From positions 11,678,026 to 11,742,025 of the forward strand of contig VZDJ01000594.1 in NCBI GenBank assembly GCA_008694505.1: a DNA stretch of 64,000 nucleotides, given 5' to 3'. This DNA comes from Cyanoderma ruficeps. Taxonomy: Eukaryota > Chordata > Aves > Passeriformes > Timaliidae. Both the position numbers and the translations under genes were made by a program. Positions 27,701 through 41,049 of this stretch are shown here, one piece after another. How positions within the stretch are numbered: the stretch's first letter is position 1; each line of letters opens with the position of its first letter. A model generated the notes under the pieces. The model ran no database searches. It worked only from the letters and a program-made list of their open reading frames with translations, and was not told the DNA's origin.

Positions 27701-30700
27701 CACACCTTATGAGCCTAGAATACAAGCACTGTGCACAGGCTGGAAAAATATGGTTACAGTCACATACATAAAGATTGATATATTGATACTTCATGTTTTA
27801 TATAAAGATAGAAAAATAAATGTAACTGCCAATAAACTGAATCTGCTATTCATCAAGTTCTCTCATTTGTTTCCCAATTTTATAGCAGAGGGGACACTGG
27901 AGGAGAGATTTGCAATAAAAACAGCTGTCACAGTCACTTTCTGCATCAGCTGAGGAAGCTCTCTAATGTGATATGCCAGACAGTACATTACACGTCAATA
28001 AAATAAGGGCACATAATGTAAAATATGACATCCCCTGTTTAGCTAAGACTGCTAACCAGGTCCTAATTTCTAGCTGTCTTCTACAGTGTTGGAGCATTCT
28101 TAACAAATTATTTCATATGATTCCACTAATAACACATACCCTGCTCCATTTGCAGTCTCATTCATATGCCTGAATGTTCACAAAGTGTTTGATAAAAATA
28201 CTCTCATGTTGCAAAAGCTGAAAAGACTGTTGTCTTTTAACAAAGACCTCTAATGCCAGAACTGGAATGAAGTTACATGATGTGATTTGAAATCCCAGCA
28301 CTAAGCAAGCTGTGGTAGCTAATATGTGCATATAATATGCTTAGTCTAGAAATAATTTCATTCACCTTAATTTGCCCTCCCTGAAATCTGAAAGAGATTT
28401 TGTTAAATTTTATTTGCCACATGTAACAAAACTTCCAAGAATGGCTATTTGAAAGCACTTAAAGAACACAGCTGCCTTTCTCAAACAGTGTCAAGGCCAC
28501 AAGAGGAACTTGCAATAAGATGATAAGACAGATGATAAGGGACAATTCAGAGAAGCACAGAAGGGAGGAATTTGCAACAGGAAAGCATTAATTCCAGGCC
28601 TAGCAGAGGTAACATCACGTTAGTACATTCACGTTAACACATCCAGACAAAAATTTCCACTCTGGCAAACTGTGGGAAAGAAAACAACTCCCATACCCCA
28701 AGTTACGGGAGTGACACCTGTGACCACCCTGTGGATACCCAGAATCTGGACTGTGTAAGGGCGGCAGCTCAGAAGACTCTGGGACCAGCAGCAGCAAGGA
28801 GCCCAGGGTGAAGGGGGACGAATGAGACACCGCTGGATCCACAGGTGGTGACTGTGTCCTGCTGCATCTCTCTCTCCATTTTCACTGCAAGTCCGGAAGG
28901 AGGCAGGATTCCTACTATGCCCCTACTCAGACACACATGGATACCAAACTGCTTTCCTATGTCTGTCCAGCAGCAGCTCCAGAGTTCCTTTAAATAACAT
29001 ATGACAGAATTTGGATGACAATAAACCCAGAACATGAAACCCAGATTACTGCAGCAATTCTACTGCACAGCTGGTAACAAACAAACAAACAAAAACCAAC
29101 CAAACTTAAAAAAACCCCAAGCCAGAAACAAAATCTCTCAAGAAAGTTTGATAAAGACAGGCCAAAGTTGCTGGAATAATTTGGAATGAGGGGATAGGAG
29201 GAGAAAAATGTAATTATAATGTGGCAGGTATTTGAACCAGTGAACCCAGGAAATATTTCATTTTGCATGAAAGAGAGAGCTGGGAACGATGAAAAAATCT
29301 GGTCTTTGTTCTGATATTACATTATTAATTAGAGATAACTCATGTTTCAAAATTCTTCTTCATTTTTTTTTGTAATTCCCATGAGTTTGTTATTTTAACT
29401 CAGTTCTGTGGGCAAATTTTAGACTGGTGAGAAAGAAGCAAATCTCTTTATATAGATAACTTTGGGTTTTTGGGGTCCCTATTTGCACCATTTACTCTGG
29501 AGGTTTCTTCAACAGGAGAAAAAGAGAAAATATGAAATACATTTTTCTGATTTATTTGGTTTAACAAATAAATTACATCTGTCTATAAATGACATATAGA
29601 CAGGCTTGCCTAAAATGTACAAACAGGGTGATTTTTTTATCTATAATATGTACTTCTCTCTTGCATTTTCTTACTATGACATTGAAGTGTTTCTATAATC
29701 TTTCCAATTTTCTAAGATTCCATTTAGATACTACAGCATCAGCAAACTTGTGCTGCTATTCTAGGATTTGCAGACAATAGAAATTTTTGTATCTCAGGTG
29801 TCAACATCTTAATAAATGTCTTTGTTTATAATTCATAACTTCTGAGTATTCTTTTAACTAATCTGTTATAATTTTGGACTATTTAAAAATATCCCATTGT
29901 TTATGAAATATTCTGCTTCATTGTGTGTCTAGCCATGTTATTTTCTTACAGTGCATGACAGCTCATTGCTTTAATACTCCGTGCAAACTGAATCCATTTA
30001 AAAGGAAAAGAATTACACCTGAACTGCTTACATAATTTTAAACTAATTACACCACAACTATTATTAAATGATTCCTGCATTATATTACCCCCCTAACAAT
30101 GCAATTCTGTTATTCAACTCTTATTTTATTACCATAAAATATATTTCTCAATAGATACCATTTAAATCTTTGAGAAGACACTGTGAGGACAATTTTTAAT
30201 TTTTAATTAAAAGGGAAGATTAAGAAATTTAGACCAATATTTATTGTTGAGTACTTACTGCAAGACAACATTCCTAGATGCCTAAAGACCCTTGAACTGA
30301 GTTTTAAAGATCTTAATAATAGGAATAAGGAATTGTGAGAACTGCAGTTTGACCTGCACATGTACTCTAAGCCAACACTGGAAGATCATGGGCTAACCAC
30401 AGAGATTCTCTAGAGCTTGCTGAAACCCTCCATTATGAAGTTTTAAATGAGAACAGTATTACTGAACAACAGACCACTGTAGGATGTCTTATGCTGGATA
30501 TCTTATGGACGACTCCTCAAAACCGAACAAAAATAATTTCTTTCATTTGAAAAGCCTAGTTTTGCAAAGACAATAGTCTCTAAAGCTGCTAAAAGTATAT
30601 CAGGAAGAACTTTCACAGTCATAGCAAACTGCAAAAATTAATAAAGCTGGTATTCTGTATTGACAAAAAAAAAATTCCATCTAGTCAAGCAAGCAGCTGT

Positions 30701-33700
30701 GACGGTGATTATTAGGAAAGTATTTTATCGCAGCTGCCTGAAATTGCTTAGAGAGATCCAGGATTGCCAACAGATTTTTTTTCATTTTTTAATTTTTTCT
30801 TCTTCTTTTCTTAGGGCATTCAGCCATTCTCCTTAAGAAATCTTTCTTATTTCCTAATTCCCAGTGGAAAATATGCAAGAAATGAGAGATATTTAAATAG
30901 TCCTTAATTTCCCCTGTTTATCCGCGATAGTTTTTAGTGTCCTCCAAAATTTTTTCTGTAACTGAGAGCCAAAGTCTAGGTCTCCAGCAGTGAGCTACAG
31001 GGAAATGCTAACCTAAGCTGTCATTTACCCATCAATCTCCACCTGCAGTTTGCTACATATTTCCCTTTCCTGGCTGGTCCTTCCTGAGACATGCTGAGGT
31101 AGAGGCATACACAAAAAGTTTTGGCCAGCACACATCTTGATCATGCAACTGATGTGAAATTTTTACCTTCTCATCCAACATAATTTCTGTGCTCTTCTTT
31201 GCCACCCACTTTTTTCTGTGTCTCTAGTTGCATGTTTTGTGAACCTCCCAGTTTAATACCCATGTTTAAGGTAAGAAAAAGACTCTGTCGCCACCATTTT
31301 AGAAAAAATTACTGCCCTGACTCTTTGGAACCTGTGGCAACCTACTGCTCCCCATGTCCTTTGCAAGCTCCAAAGCCTCACTTCCTTCTCTTGAAAAAGC
31401 AAAGCTCCCCTCAGAGGCATTGGGGGTACAGGACACAACTCTTACTAATAGAAACAGGGAATTTTACTTTGAAGCTACAATTATCCCCTCCTAGTTTCCT
31501 TCTCCCACCAGATATGGGACAGCATACAGGAAAGACAACCCAGCTGCTACATCCAGCCTTTGAGTTATCACTTGTTTTTTGGTGGAAGTTAAAGAAGCAA
31601 TGGAAAATGTATCAATGTGTGTGTGAATCCAGACAGAAAGTGCATCCATACCCTACAGAGCCTGTGGTTTAAGTTCATTTTAATTCTTAAAGCTCTTGCT
31701 ATCTCCTTACATAAGTGTCATTTCTTGTGTGAAGGCAGAGACCAATATTAAGATCCTCAGCTGAAATAATCCTTACAGCTCTGCAGCTTAAGATAACACT
31801 GACAGCTTCTATCAGGTTTTATTCTTCAGGACATAAACTTGGGGTCAAGAAGGCATTCCTTCCCATATGATACCATTGCAAATTCGGTTCCCACTGGGTT
31901 GGTTTTTTTTCTTTTCTCTGATCAATCCTAGCATTATAAAGCTGGATTTGGCACAACAGATTTGTACAAAAGTATTTCTGGGCTTGATTCTATGAAAACA
32001 AACAGAAACCTTTTCTTGACCTTCTTCTCTACACATTAATAAACACTCATCCTTCACCCTGGACACCATCCTTTAAAAGCAAATGGAGGAGGGCAAAACC
32101 CTTCTCTTGTTAGATCTACTGTAGCTGCTTTCTGCACACAGCATTGTGTCATCTGGCACAGTCCCAGTATGTGGGAAGGGACAAACAGCAGCTACACTGC
32201 ATTTGACTTTGTATTCAAGATGAAATGCAACTATATGCAAAAAGCCATAAGAAGACCTATCAGTTGCTTTTTATCTGGCATTTTACTTACCCAGAGTGAA
32301 GAAACTTTCTTTTTATGAGTTGAAAACCCACTCTCATTCTCTATAAATGTATTAGATGTAGACAGGCATTTTGTGCCTTTGAACAGAATAAGACAGTGCT
32401 AATTGTAGGGAAATGTTTTAGTCCAAAACTAAATAATTCTGATGACTTTAGTGAAACATTTCATTATCTATGTAAACAAATGTGCTTTAAACTTTCTGTC
32501 TATTTTAACTACTTCTTGTTTTAAAAAATTTGAAATCAAAACAGAGTGAAGAAACCCTCCCAGATAAAAATTAAAATGATAAGATAAAATTATAACAAAT
32601 GTTGTGGAGAATGTCAAAGCAAAAACAACTGTGGGTCACGCAACTCTTGTCAAATCTGACCTGGGAATGGAAGGACAGATTCCCTGCAGGCAGCTAACAG
32701 CAGGGTTCAACTGGCTTCAGCAGAGCTGTTATTTACATCAATTAAAAATGGATATGAAATCTCTTGAAGGGGTAATAATCTCTACAAATACATTTTTTTG
32801 CAATTCCGTTCTTTGTGAAAAAACCTAATTATTACACTCTGCCAGATGTAGCAAGGCAGACAGATGTGACCACAAATTTTAGATGCATTCAGTTATTAGG
32901 TATGATTTATGCTCCTCTTATCATCGAGGTGTCTAACTATGCATTAATTTAAAAATGGTAGGACTTGGGCTCTAAAAACACTCTGAATACCAAAGGATAT
33001 TTTCCTCATGGATTCTCCTTGGTTTTGTCTCAGGTATACCTTCTGAACATTCCCTTTTAGTTTCAATGTGAAACACAAAAAGTGTGGTTTCAGTCCTTCA
33101 TAATTCTGCGAAACTTCTCTTACTGGAAGTCAAGTGTCTTAATTTGAATGTAAAAAAAGTTTAAAAATTAATTGGATACAATTAAGGAAATAATCTAATT
33201 ACGCATGAAAGTAATGAATGAACATTTGTCACAGCTGTCAACCAGGATATATTTTTTTTTTCCTTAAACAGTCATGACTATGCACATTGGAGGTAGTAAA
33301 AATGAGGGAAAACAAGGTTGATGGGGGATTACAGATAGTGAGGACTGGATGACCTTCATGTGCTGTGAAAGAAAGGATGATACTTAAAAACCTGAAGTTT
33401 ACGGAGGCCAAAACTGAAGAAGAGGAATAGAAAAACTGTCTGTAATAGAATGAGGCTTTCCTATCTATACACAGCCCTACCAGACATTAAAAAAAAGACA
33501 CAACTGAAGACTGTCACCTAATTCAAGTTTCAATGAATAGATCATGCGTGAAATTTAGATAAAATATAGATGGCATGGTAGCTACATGAGACACTGTGAG
33601 GAAAGGCACAGGGTAAATGCTGCATGCCAAAACAATAGTACCCAAATTCCAAAATGATACCCTTAGAAAAATATGGGAGCTTTGAAGGCAAGTTACCAGA

Positions 33701-33764
33701 ATGTTCACAGTACATTATAAGTCTGGAGTCTTTACTGAAACAGGGAAAAATAAGTGATACTTTC
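24781..33764. other. Non-coding interval, no gene seen
   Basis: About 9 kb without a recognisable gene. It includes a short AT palindrome at 25459-25479, a moderately GC-richer patch around 28680-28980 with overlapping frames on the minus strand, a short (AAAC)n stretch near 29078-29095, and a 157-codon plus-strand frame at 31199-31672 that matches nothing I know. Most of it is unique AT-rich DNA. Confidence 0.6.
25459..25479. repeat. Short perfect AT palindrome
   Basis: ATACTATAT and its exact reverse complement flank a 3-base TAG spacer. In AT-rich DNA this can arise by chance, and no function is claimed. Confidence 0.8.
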
Positions 33765-34034
33765 TGTCGCGGGGCGAAGCTGGGCGTGTCCCAATTTAGG
33801 AACACTCGAGGGAGGCTCAGGACACAGCTGTTGTAGAAAAACTCTCTCCAACTTTATTTTGACTCCAGTATTTTATACATATGTACAGAGGTCAAGGGAT
33901 TGGCTACACAGGTTGCCACCCCTTCGACCTGGATGGTGGGCATCACCATCAATCATTTCTTCTCTCACAGGAGAAGTATGTAAACATTCTAAGAATAGAC
34001 ATTATTTACATTAAGGCTGTGTGAAACTTCTACA
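33765..34034 (-). mobile_element. Probable solo LTR of an endogenous retrovirus
   Basis: Read on the minus strand, this roughly 270-bp segment has the order of an avian retroviral LTR: TG at the proposed 5' edge (34034), a CCAAT box (33899-33903), a TATA box GTATAAAA (33871-33878), an AATAAA polyadenylation signal close downstream (33853-33858), and a CpG-rich end finishing in CA (33765). A close TATA-to-AATAAA spacing is known in avian leukosis-type LTRs. The CpG-rich end contrasts sharply with the AT-rich flanks. No gag, pol or env remnant was seen on either side, so it is probably a solo LTR left by recombination. I could not find a convincing target-site duplication, so the outer (34034) edge is uncertain and the retroviral class is not assigned. 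Confidence 0.55.
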
Positions 34035-37000
34035 GAAAGACAAAAGACAGAAAACTCAGGGCAACAACTGTCCATCCATCTTCCTAAGTTATTCCTGTAA
34101 TACTACCAAACTTTTTTTTTTTTAATGCCGTGGGCAGAAAAAAGTGAATTTCTAAAAAAGGCAATTCAGACAGAGGGAAACTAAACTTACTCAGAGGCCA
34201 AAGTTATTTAATAGTATTAAGAATTTCCAAATTAGGGCTTGGCAATCAAATCTAGCCTGTGACCAGCCCTGGATCAGAGGGCTGTAGCAAGACAGAAACA
34301 TAAACCAGGTTTCAGTCACCTGTTTTTTCTTCAGTGCATTTTCCACCTGACTTATCCCTTTAAGCTTTTAGCTTAGTAGAAATATTTTTTTTTAAAGGAT
34401 TAGTAACACCAAATTTTCATGTAAATATCCAAAATCAGAAATCTGCATTGCTAAAGCATAGAAATTGTTGCAATGCATCGCAGGGTTTCTTTTCTTTTTT
34501 CCTCTTTTTGTGAGGGTGCTCCTGTTTTATAGAGGAAAAGAGGTGAATACGGGTCTGAAATGAGTAAGGAGTTTTAAGGGGGCTGGTATGGCCCACTCCC
34601 ATATTTTAAGCTGTCATGTGCTCTCAGGTGTGGGATGCTGTCAGCCCATGTCAGTCAGGCTGTGATGCGGCGTGTGAAGCGCCCTGACGGATTGCCAGCC
34701 CTGTCCCTAATGCGTGACCGCCAGGAAGCTGGAAAACTCCAGCAACATTGCAGCAGGCTTTAGAGGACAACCACAGTTATTAGTGTGACGACTCGAGGCA
34801 AATAAACAGCTATTTACTAATGAGGGATGGAGCATGACAAACTCTTATCCTGGTTGCCTGGCAGAGTCAGGGAAAATAGATAAATCCCAGGCTGGGTTAG
34901 CAAGGAGCATCCAAATCTCAGCTCCAGGGCTGAGGAGAGCGCAAGAGGCTGAGAAATTGATGTTTTTCTAGCAGGACCCCCCAGCCAAAACAAGGACAGC
35001 TGGAGTAAGACCACAGAGGGTAGAAAAGGCAATACTTGGCACATTGTTCCTTCCATTAATGGCAAAATTACAAGGTGCCTAACTGAGGAACAAAATATGT
35101 ACTTGTTAAACACAGACTTAATTAGATATCTCACTCAGAAGGAAGGAGCATATGACAAATAAAGAAAAACCTCCTGGAAACCTACTCTTTAGCTAGTCAG
35201 AAAGTAATAAATTATGCTCTGTTTACTCTGTTTATTTGTTTAATTAACCAGCCTTACTGAATCCATTTTTTGCATTATGGCTCTTTTAAAAATTTGCTTT
35301 CCTTAAAACACCTCACAGAATGTTGTGACAAGTCTGTAAATTTCTGGTCTTTCCTTTGCATGTTTCATTCATACAACATAGACAGACGCTTGGAAATCTC
35401 TAGTGTTTTCATATTTTAAGGGAGTTAAAATATTTTTAATGCACGTTGTCGTTTCAGCTTCAGATGTCATAGTGAGAGTCTGGACGTTAGAATGTTAAAG
35501 GAAAACCAGACGTCTTAACTAAATAAGAAAGGTTTCAGAATGAGATGACAATTTAGACACGGATATCACTTCTAAAATATGGGTCTAACAGTTTCCAGAA
35601 CCTGTTGTTGAATATGTTTATTCTATAAGTATTGCATGGTTTGAAAACTACTAAACAGGAAAAAATATGGAAAGGTAAGGTTGGAATCAGGAGGAAAAAA
35701 TTCTGTTCCTAGAATATTTCCACATTTTTTAGTGGAACTGTTAATACAGTGCAGTGAAGACTGATGTGTGCTAGAGAAAACAGCTGTGCCCAGATGGACT
35801 GTCATCAGTTTAGCATTTCTTTAAAATAAAGAACCATATTTATGCAGGGTCTTGTAGAACAAGAGGGCAGATTGCTTCTATGGGAAAGACCGATCTGACC
35901 ACTCTAGTCCTGCTGCTCAGACACGATCCACAGAGACTTTGAAGAGTCTCTGGATGTGCCAGGTGCACCTGAGAAGGCTTCTGGCTGTCCACACCCAAGG
36001 GATGCCAAATAAGTTCAAGTTATTCAACATCTGTCAGTAAAGACATACTATACTCAGACACAGCTTCTGAGCTGCTTGTAATCCAAACAGACCAGTTGCT
36101 CCATAATGGATATGAGAAGAAAAATGTTGCATGAAGAAATATCTGGATTTACTTGTGGAGGGAAAGAATATCATTGAAAATAGGTCTTCAGTATGCTGGT
36201 TTTCATCAGGGTAACCCTCTAAATGTATTACCACCCCTGTAAAATGCATTTGCTTTGAGGAGGTATAGATGAGAAAAGTCATGAACTCCTGCACGAGCCC
36301 AATAAAATACACTCAAGCCAGAGCAGAATCTTACCCTGTTTTGTCAGAAACCTTATATAAAAATCCACCAATTCACAATCAAATTAGGGCACAGTTTGTA
36401 GAAAGGCTTGTGATAACTTGCATTCTTTGATACTCCCCAAGACTTACCTCTGCTGTGATGGTACTTGGACTGTCATGAGAAAAAGAGAAGTGGTCCATTT
36501 TATTTGATCTTACTTGATATTTTTTTTCCTCCTGCTTTAAGTCACTTCATCACTATTTGCTACATCAAAGGACCCTCCAGTGTCAGAACAGATTTTTCCT
36601 CAGTTATGAATAAAGTTCATGGAATATGGACACTTTTCATACTCTTCCATACCTGTGAGTTCTAGTGTATCGTAGTTTAACTTTCTCAGGGTAATTGTTA
36701 AGTCATTACTCTCCATTAAAAAAATGCCCTACCTTCCCCTTCCAAATAGGACATTAGCTAGAAACTAAGACAATTCAAGTAGTTAATAAATAACAGTCCT
36801 TCACCATCTGCACAGTTCCTTTACTTATGCTGTTTTACATTTCATCCCTTCTCAGAATTAGCCCTCAGAAAAAGTTCCGATTCACCCTTCTCTGAACCTA
36901 AACTAACTCTGACTGGAACAGCTTTCCTGCCTGAATTCATTATGCATGGCCTAGTCTCCTAATTGGAATAATGAAGGCTTTTTCCTGTCTTCTACTTTGT

Positions 37001-38482
37001 GTAAAACCTTTCAGTATTAGCCATGCAATTACCGGACCCTCAGTCAAATCTCTCTCAGACACCTTTACTGGAGGGGAATGGGAACCCTGATTCACCCACC
37101 ACTATTTGCAGTCAAAGCTCTGACTCCCATTAGTGTCAGGGCAAGCCCTGAGAGGGAGCTTAGGAGACATGTTTTGTATTGTAGCCATAATCCTCCTGTG
37201 TGACCTTTGTCAGGCACCTTTCCCTTTTCATGTTGCAAATTTTCTTGCTGAAAATAGTGATAATGACAGGTCACTTTCCAAAGTGATTTGAAATGTACTC
37301 ATCATTATGTTCTCAAAGAGCAAGAGGCTTCTCTGAATATTACCAGTATTAGTTGCTGGTTTTCAATAGGCTTCTCCAGATGACTTACTGGCTGCCTTTT
37401 GAGCCTCTCCCAGTTCTTCAGGTCTAATGAGCACTCTCTTCTTCACTTCCTCCACATTCCTCTCACAGTGTAGGAGTTTTGAATATCTTCTTTATCACTT
37501 CTAACAGGTTAAGCCCATCTCCAATAATTTCCTTATTTGCTACAGTATACAGCACTTAATGCAGAATTAGAGTCATATTAACTTGGTAATTTCCTGGAGC
37601 CATTTTTGAACACAGACACCACTTTCCATTCCCTGTTACTTTTAGGTCATTTTAGGGAGTGCTTATAATTCATAGTTAAGCTCGGAAATCTCACAAGAAA
37701 AAAGAACCTTATTTTTGCAGTTGTTAGTGTCCAACTACTGTGTAACATCTTTAGATGACAAATTAGTTTTAATAAAAGTCCTCCAAACTTTTTTCTTTAA
37801 ATAGTTACTCCTTTAACCAACCATTTTGCGAAAACAGCAATGCAAAGAAATACTCAGACATAGCCTCAGACTTTTTGATACTGTGTTAACCTTTGAAAAT
37901 GTACTGTATTCTCTTGGCCTGTGGTAAATCTGATCCTTGGGCGCTTGGGAGGTTGTTTTGCATCCCTTCTGTGGTTTTAAAATTACACAGTTCTTGAAGA
38001 TCTTGAACATTTTTGTCAATCTCTTATTAATTTTACCTTTACCTCAATACAGTAGATGAACTCTTCAGGTTGAATGTCTGCAGGTAGAAATAAATGAACA
38101 TTCTCTGGCCAATTTTTCTAACCTAACTTAATGTTTATAATTTAGAAAGCAATTGAGTCACACTTAAACAGCATCCTTTACTCTACTGTCACTGAAGTTA
38201 ATTTATAGCAGTATGAGAATCCATTCAAAATATCTTAGTTAGAACACAGTCCCTGCCACAGCATAGAATAATTTCCTGAACGCGCTTGAGTCAGGAAGCT
38301 CCACGATTACCATTCAAGATAATTATCTGATGCTTCCTTGAATATTGTTTTATCAGCTTGATATGCGCCTTAAAATGTTGGAGACAATACCATAAAAAAC
38401 AGAAAAGGGCTCCTGTGGAAGTGGTCACATATCTTTATACTGTGAGTCTGCTCTTAAACAAAGTGCCCAGAAAATTGCACAT
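34035..38482. other. Non-coding interval, no gene seen
   Basis: About 4.4 kb without a recognisable gene. A modestly GC- and CpG-richer patch lies around 34660-34800, next to AT-rich sequence. The remainder is unique-looking AT-rich DNA with short overlapping frames. Confidence 0.6.
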
Positions 38483-38608
38483 AGCAGGAAAAAAAAAAAA
38501 TGNAAAAACAAAAACAAACAAAAAAAGAACAAAAAAAACCCCCAAAAACCCCAAAACGAAACCAGAAAAACAAACCCCAAAACCAACAAAACCAGAAAGG
38601 AAGAGATG
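38483..38608. repeat. A/C-rich low-complexity tract containing an ambiguous base
   Basis: An A homopolymer of about 12 is followed by TG, an N at 38503, then A runs punctuated by CC to CCCCC blocks. The complementary strand is a G/T-rich tract like those at 15474, 51042 and 62751. The N beside the homopolymer probably marks unresolved sequence. Frames translated across it are lysine/proline-rich artefacts of composition. Confidence 0.85.
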
Positions 38609-39842
38609 AGATTAAAAACCAAACACACAAAGTTCAGTTGTTCACTATCACTCCTCTCACATTTCCCCATATGAATAATTTGCACCTCTCATCCCAATGT
38701 ATTGAAGCCATGACAAGGATTGGGTCACAAGTACAAGACATGGGGCCCTGAAAATTATCTGAGAATATTAACAGCATGCAGCAGCATGCATTAAGGCAAC
38801 TATTCTTCCAGTGAACAAAGTGAATTTGATGAAGATGTATCAGGGTATTTCATGCAGTCTCTAGAATTTATGGAATCCATTCATTCAAGTTAGTCTTCAG
38901 AACAGTAAGTTCAAGTATTATTTGTTTGCATCTAAAATATCCTCACTCAGCACCAAAGAAGGATGAATCACAGCAGTCTTCTGCGTGCAGAAGGAAGAGA
39001 ATATCTGTGAAAATATCCACCTTGAGAAAGGAGAAAAAAAATGATGTACCATCACCTAATATCATATGAAGTCCATGGGATTACACTGAGATAAAAGCAG
39101 CTGTAAATAAAGACACAACACCATTGTCTGGGAATTCTTTTGAAGAATTTATAAGACCCTGCATATTTGCCTTCCAAGAGGATTTAAGAAAATAAAGTTA
39201 CTACCATTACAGGCAATTGGAGGTATTTCATGTAGTCAATTTCCAGCTTTTAAACACAATGACACTTCCCTTATTTGCTTTTTCAAGTTTTACATCTGTC
39301 ATAGGTAAGTAGGCTGATTAACTTCCCTTAAGTAAATTGTACTTTATTATGTTATAGAAAAAGTATAGAAAATTATAGAAAAACAATGGAGAAAAGCTGA
39401 ATCTGTTGGAAACATTCCAATGTCAGCATTAATTCTTACAAATATTGCTCCAGACATTACCCATTTAAAAGCAGTACAGAAACTCTTACTTTCCTGCTGT
39501 CTCATATTGTCCTGGGTAGATCTCACAGCCTTCATGTACCTTTTTGGAAAATCAGTCTTTAGTGTTCAGCTAACCCCAATAAAGAGGTAGAATAAACAAA
39601 AAGTAAGCTAAAACTACTCTTATGGAAAATTTCTTGACAAAGAGAGTTAGCAAGCTATGGAAATTTGTCCAAGGAATAAAAATCATGCTGAATATAAGAA
39701 AACATACATGAATATCCAAGGAAGATACAAATTCTTAATTCAAAGCTCTTGGGTTGACTTTTATCTTTGAGCCTGTCTTTGTATATATTGACATCCAGCA
39801 GTAAGCTTCACACTGATTTCAATACTGAGCTCTATTAGCTGA

Positions 39843-39884
39843 GTTTCCTGTTATTTCCTCCTTTCAAAGGAAATAATAGGAAAC
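39843..39884. repeat. Near-perfect inverted repeat, 17-bp arms
   Basis: GTTTCCTGTTATTTCCT and its downstream partner AGGAAATAATAGGAAAC pair over 17 positions with a single G-T mismatch (a wobble pair in RNA), around an 8-base spacer. Pairing stops at the next outer base on each side. It could be a chance palindrome, the remnant of a small terminal-inverted-repeat element, or a short RNA hairpin; its total of 42 nt is shorter than a typical pre-miRNA. Confidence 0.85.
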
Positions 39885-40985
39885 AAACACTCTAGAAATT
39901 ATACAGTCCATTTGGTAATCTAACGATATACTTGATCAGTTTAAAATTTCAAAATACATTTAAGATTTCTGAATGCTTTTCTCCCAACATATTTGAATGT
40001 TCTTTCAGTTAGACATAGTCTAGAAAGATAATTCCAAAGAATCCTATATCCAGAGCTCACGCTTGCAGATCCCACAAAGCTGTTGAGATTTAACAACTCA
40101 TATCTACTCTTTACATATGGTATCCCAACTGTATAATATCCACCCGCCTAAGAGTAATTTTATTTAGTCAGTGTATCTCTGTTTTAAATATCAGAATATC
40201 ATGTAAGACTCAGAAGACTTATTGCAGTAAAAACATGATATTTGCCACTCTATCCATGAGGCACTCCATAGAATACAATTATATTTATCACATTGTATTC
40301 ACATATTATCATGTGTTCAAGATTTGCTCATTATACATCCATGCTGACTACTACTCATCTCCTTGGTACATTTTATATTGTTAAAAATGTTTTGTTTGAG
40401 AATATATTTCAATTTGGAAGTGGGTGTCATTGTGGTTATGACCAGCCTTTCCTGGGTTTGCCAAAACCAGGAAAACTGCTATGCAGAATAGCCAGCCAAG
40501 TCATTCTTTTGTGGTCTTATCAGTTCTAATGTTTTCATAGAATATTTTCTTATTTCTGGCTCATTGTCTGTTCTAATTGAACTGTAGGATCTTAAGTCAT
40601 AGACTCACTACCATTGCCCAGTACATTAAGGCTATTATCATCCCTGGCTATAATATACTTTATCAAGCCTGTATGACATTTAAAGCAAAATGAGATAGCC
40701 CTGGACAATGTATATTATGAAAATTGTCCTCTAATGACTGTCCAATAGAAGAGTATAGAGTCCATTAAAAGGGCATAATTCTTTGTTTCTTTTGACACAC
40801 CATCAGATTACCATTGGCCTACCCCTAATAAAGCAGATGGGAATCTTTCTACTCTGTTCATTTGACTAAACATGGTCACTGGCTTGACCAGAGGAACAGA
40901 CCAAATACTGTCACTTTCCCAGCTGGTTTTCTGGGCTGCCATATTCAGAGAGCAAAGCCAGACTTAAATCACTGAAATCATACCC

Positions 40986-41049
40986 ATATATATATATAGA
41001 TATATAGGTACATGCATGCACTCATACACACACACACACACACACACAC
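40986..41049. repeat. Compound (TA)n and (CA)12 microsatellite
   Basis: TATATATATA-type sequence is followed, after an ATGCATGC-containing spacer, by 12 uninterrupted AC units at 41026-41049. It is a likely length-polymorphic marker (inference). Confidence 0.9.

Noticed and set aside
31199..31672. 157-codon plus-strand frame
   Set aside because: No recognisable domain, no supporting promoter or splice context, and a composition typical of random translation.
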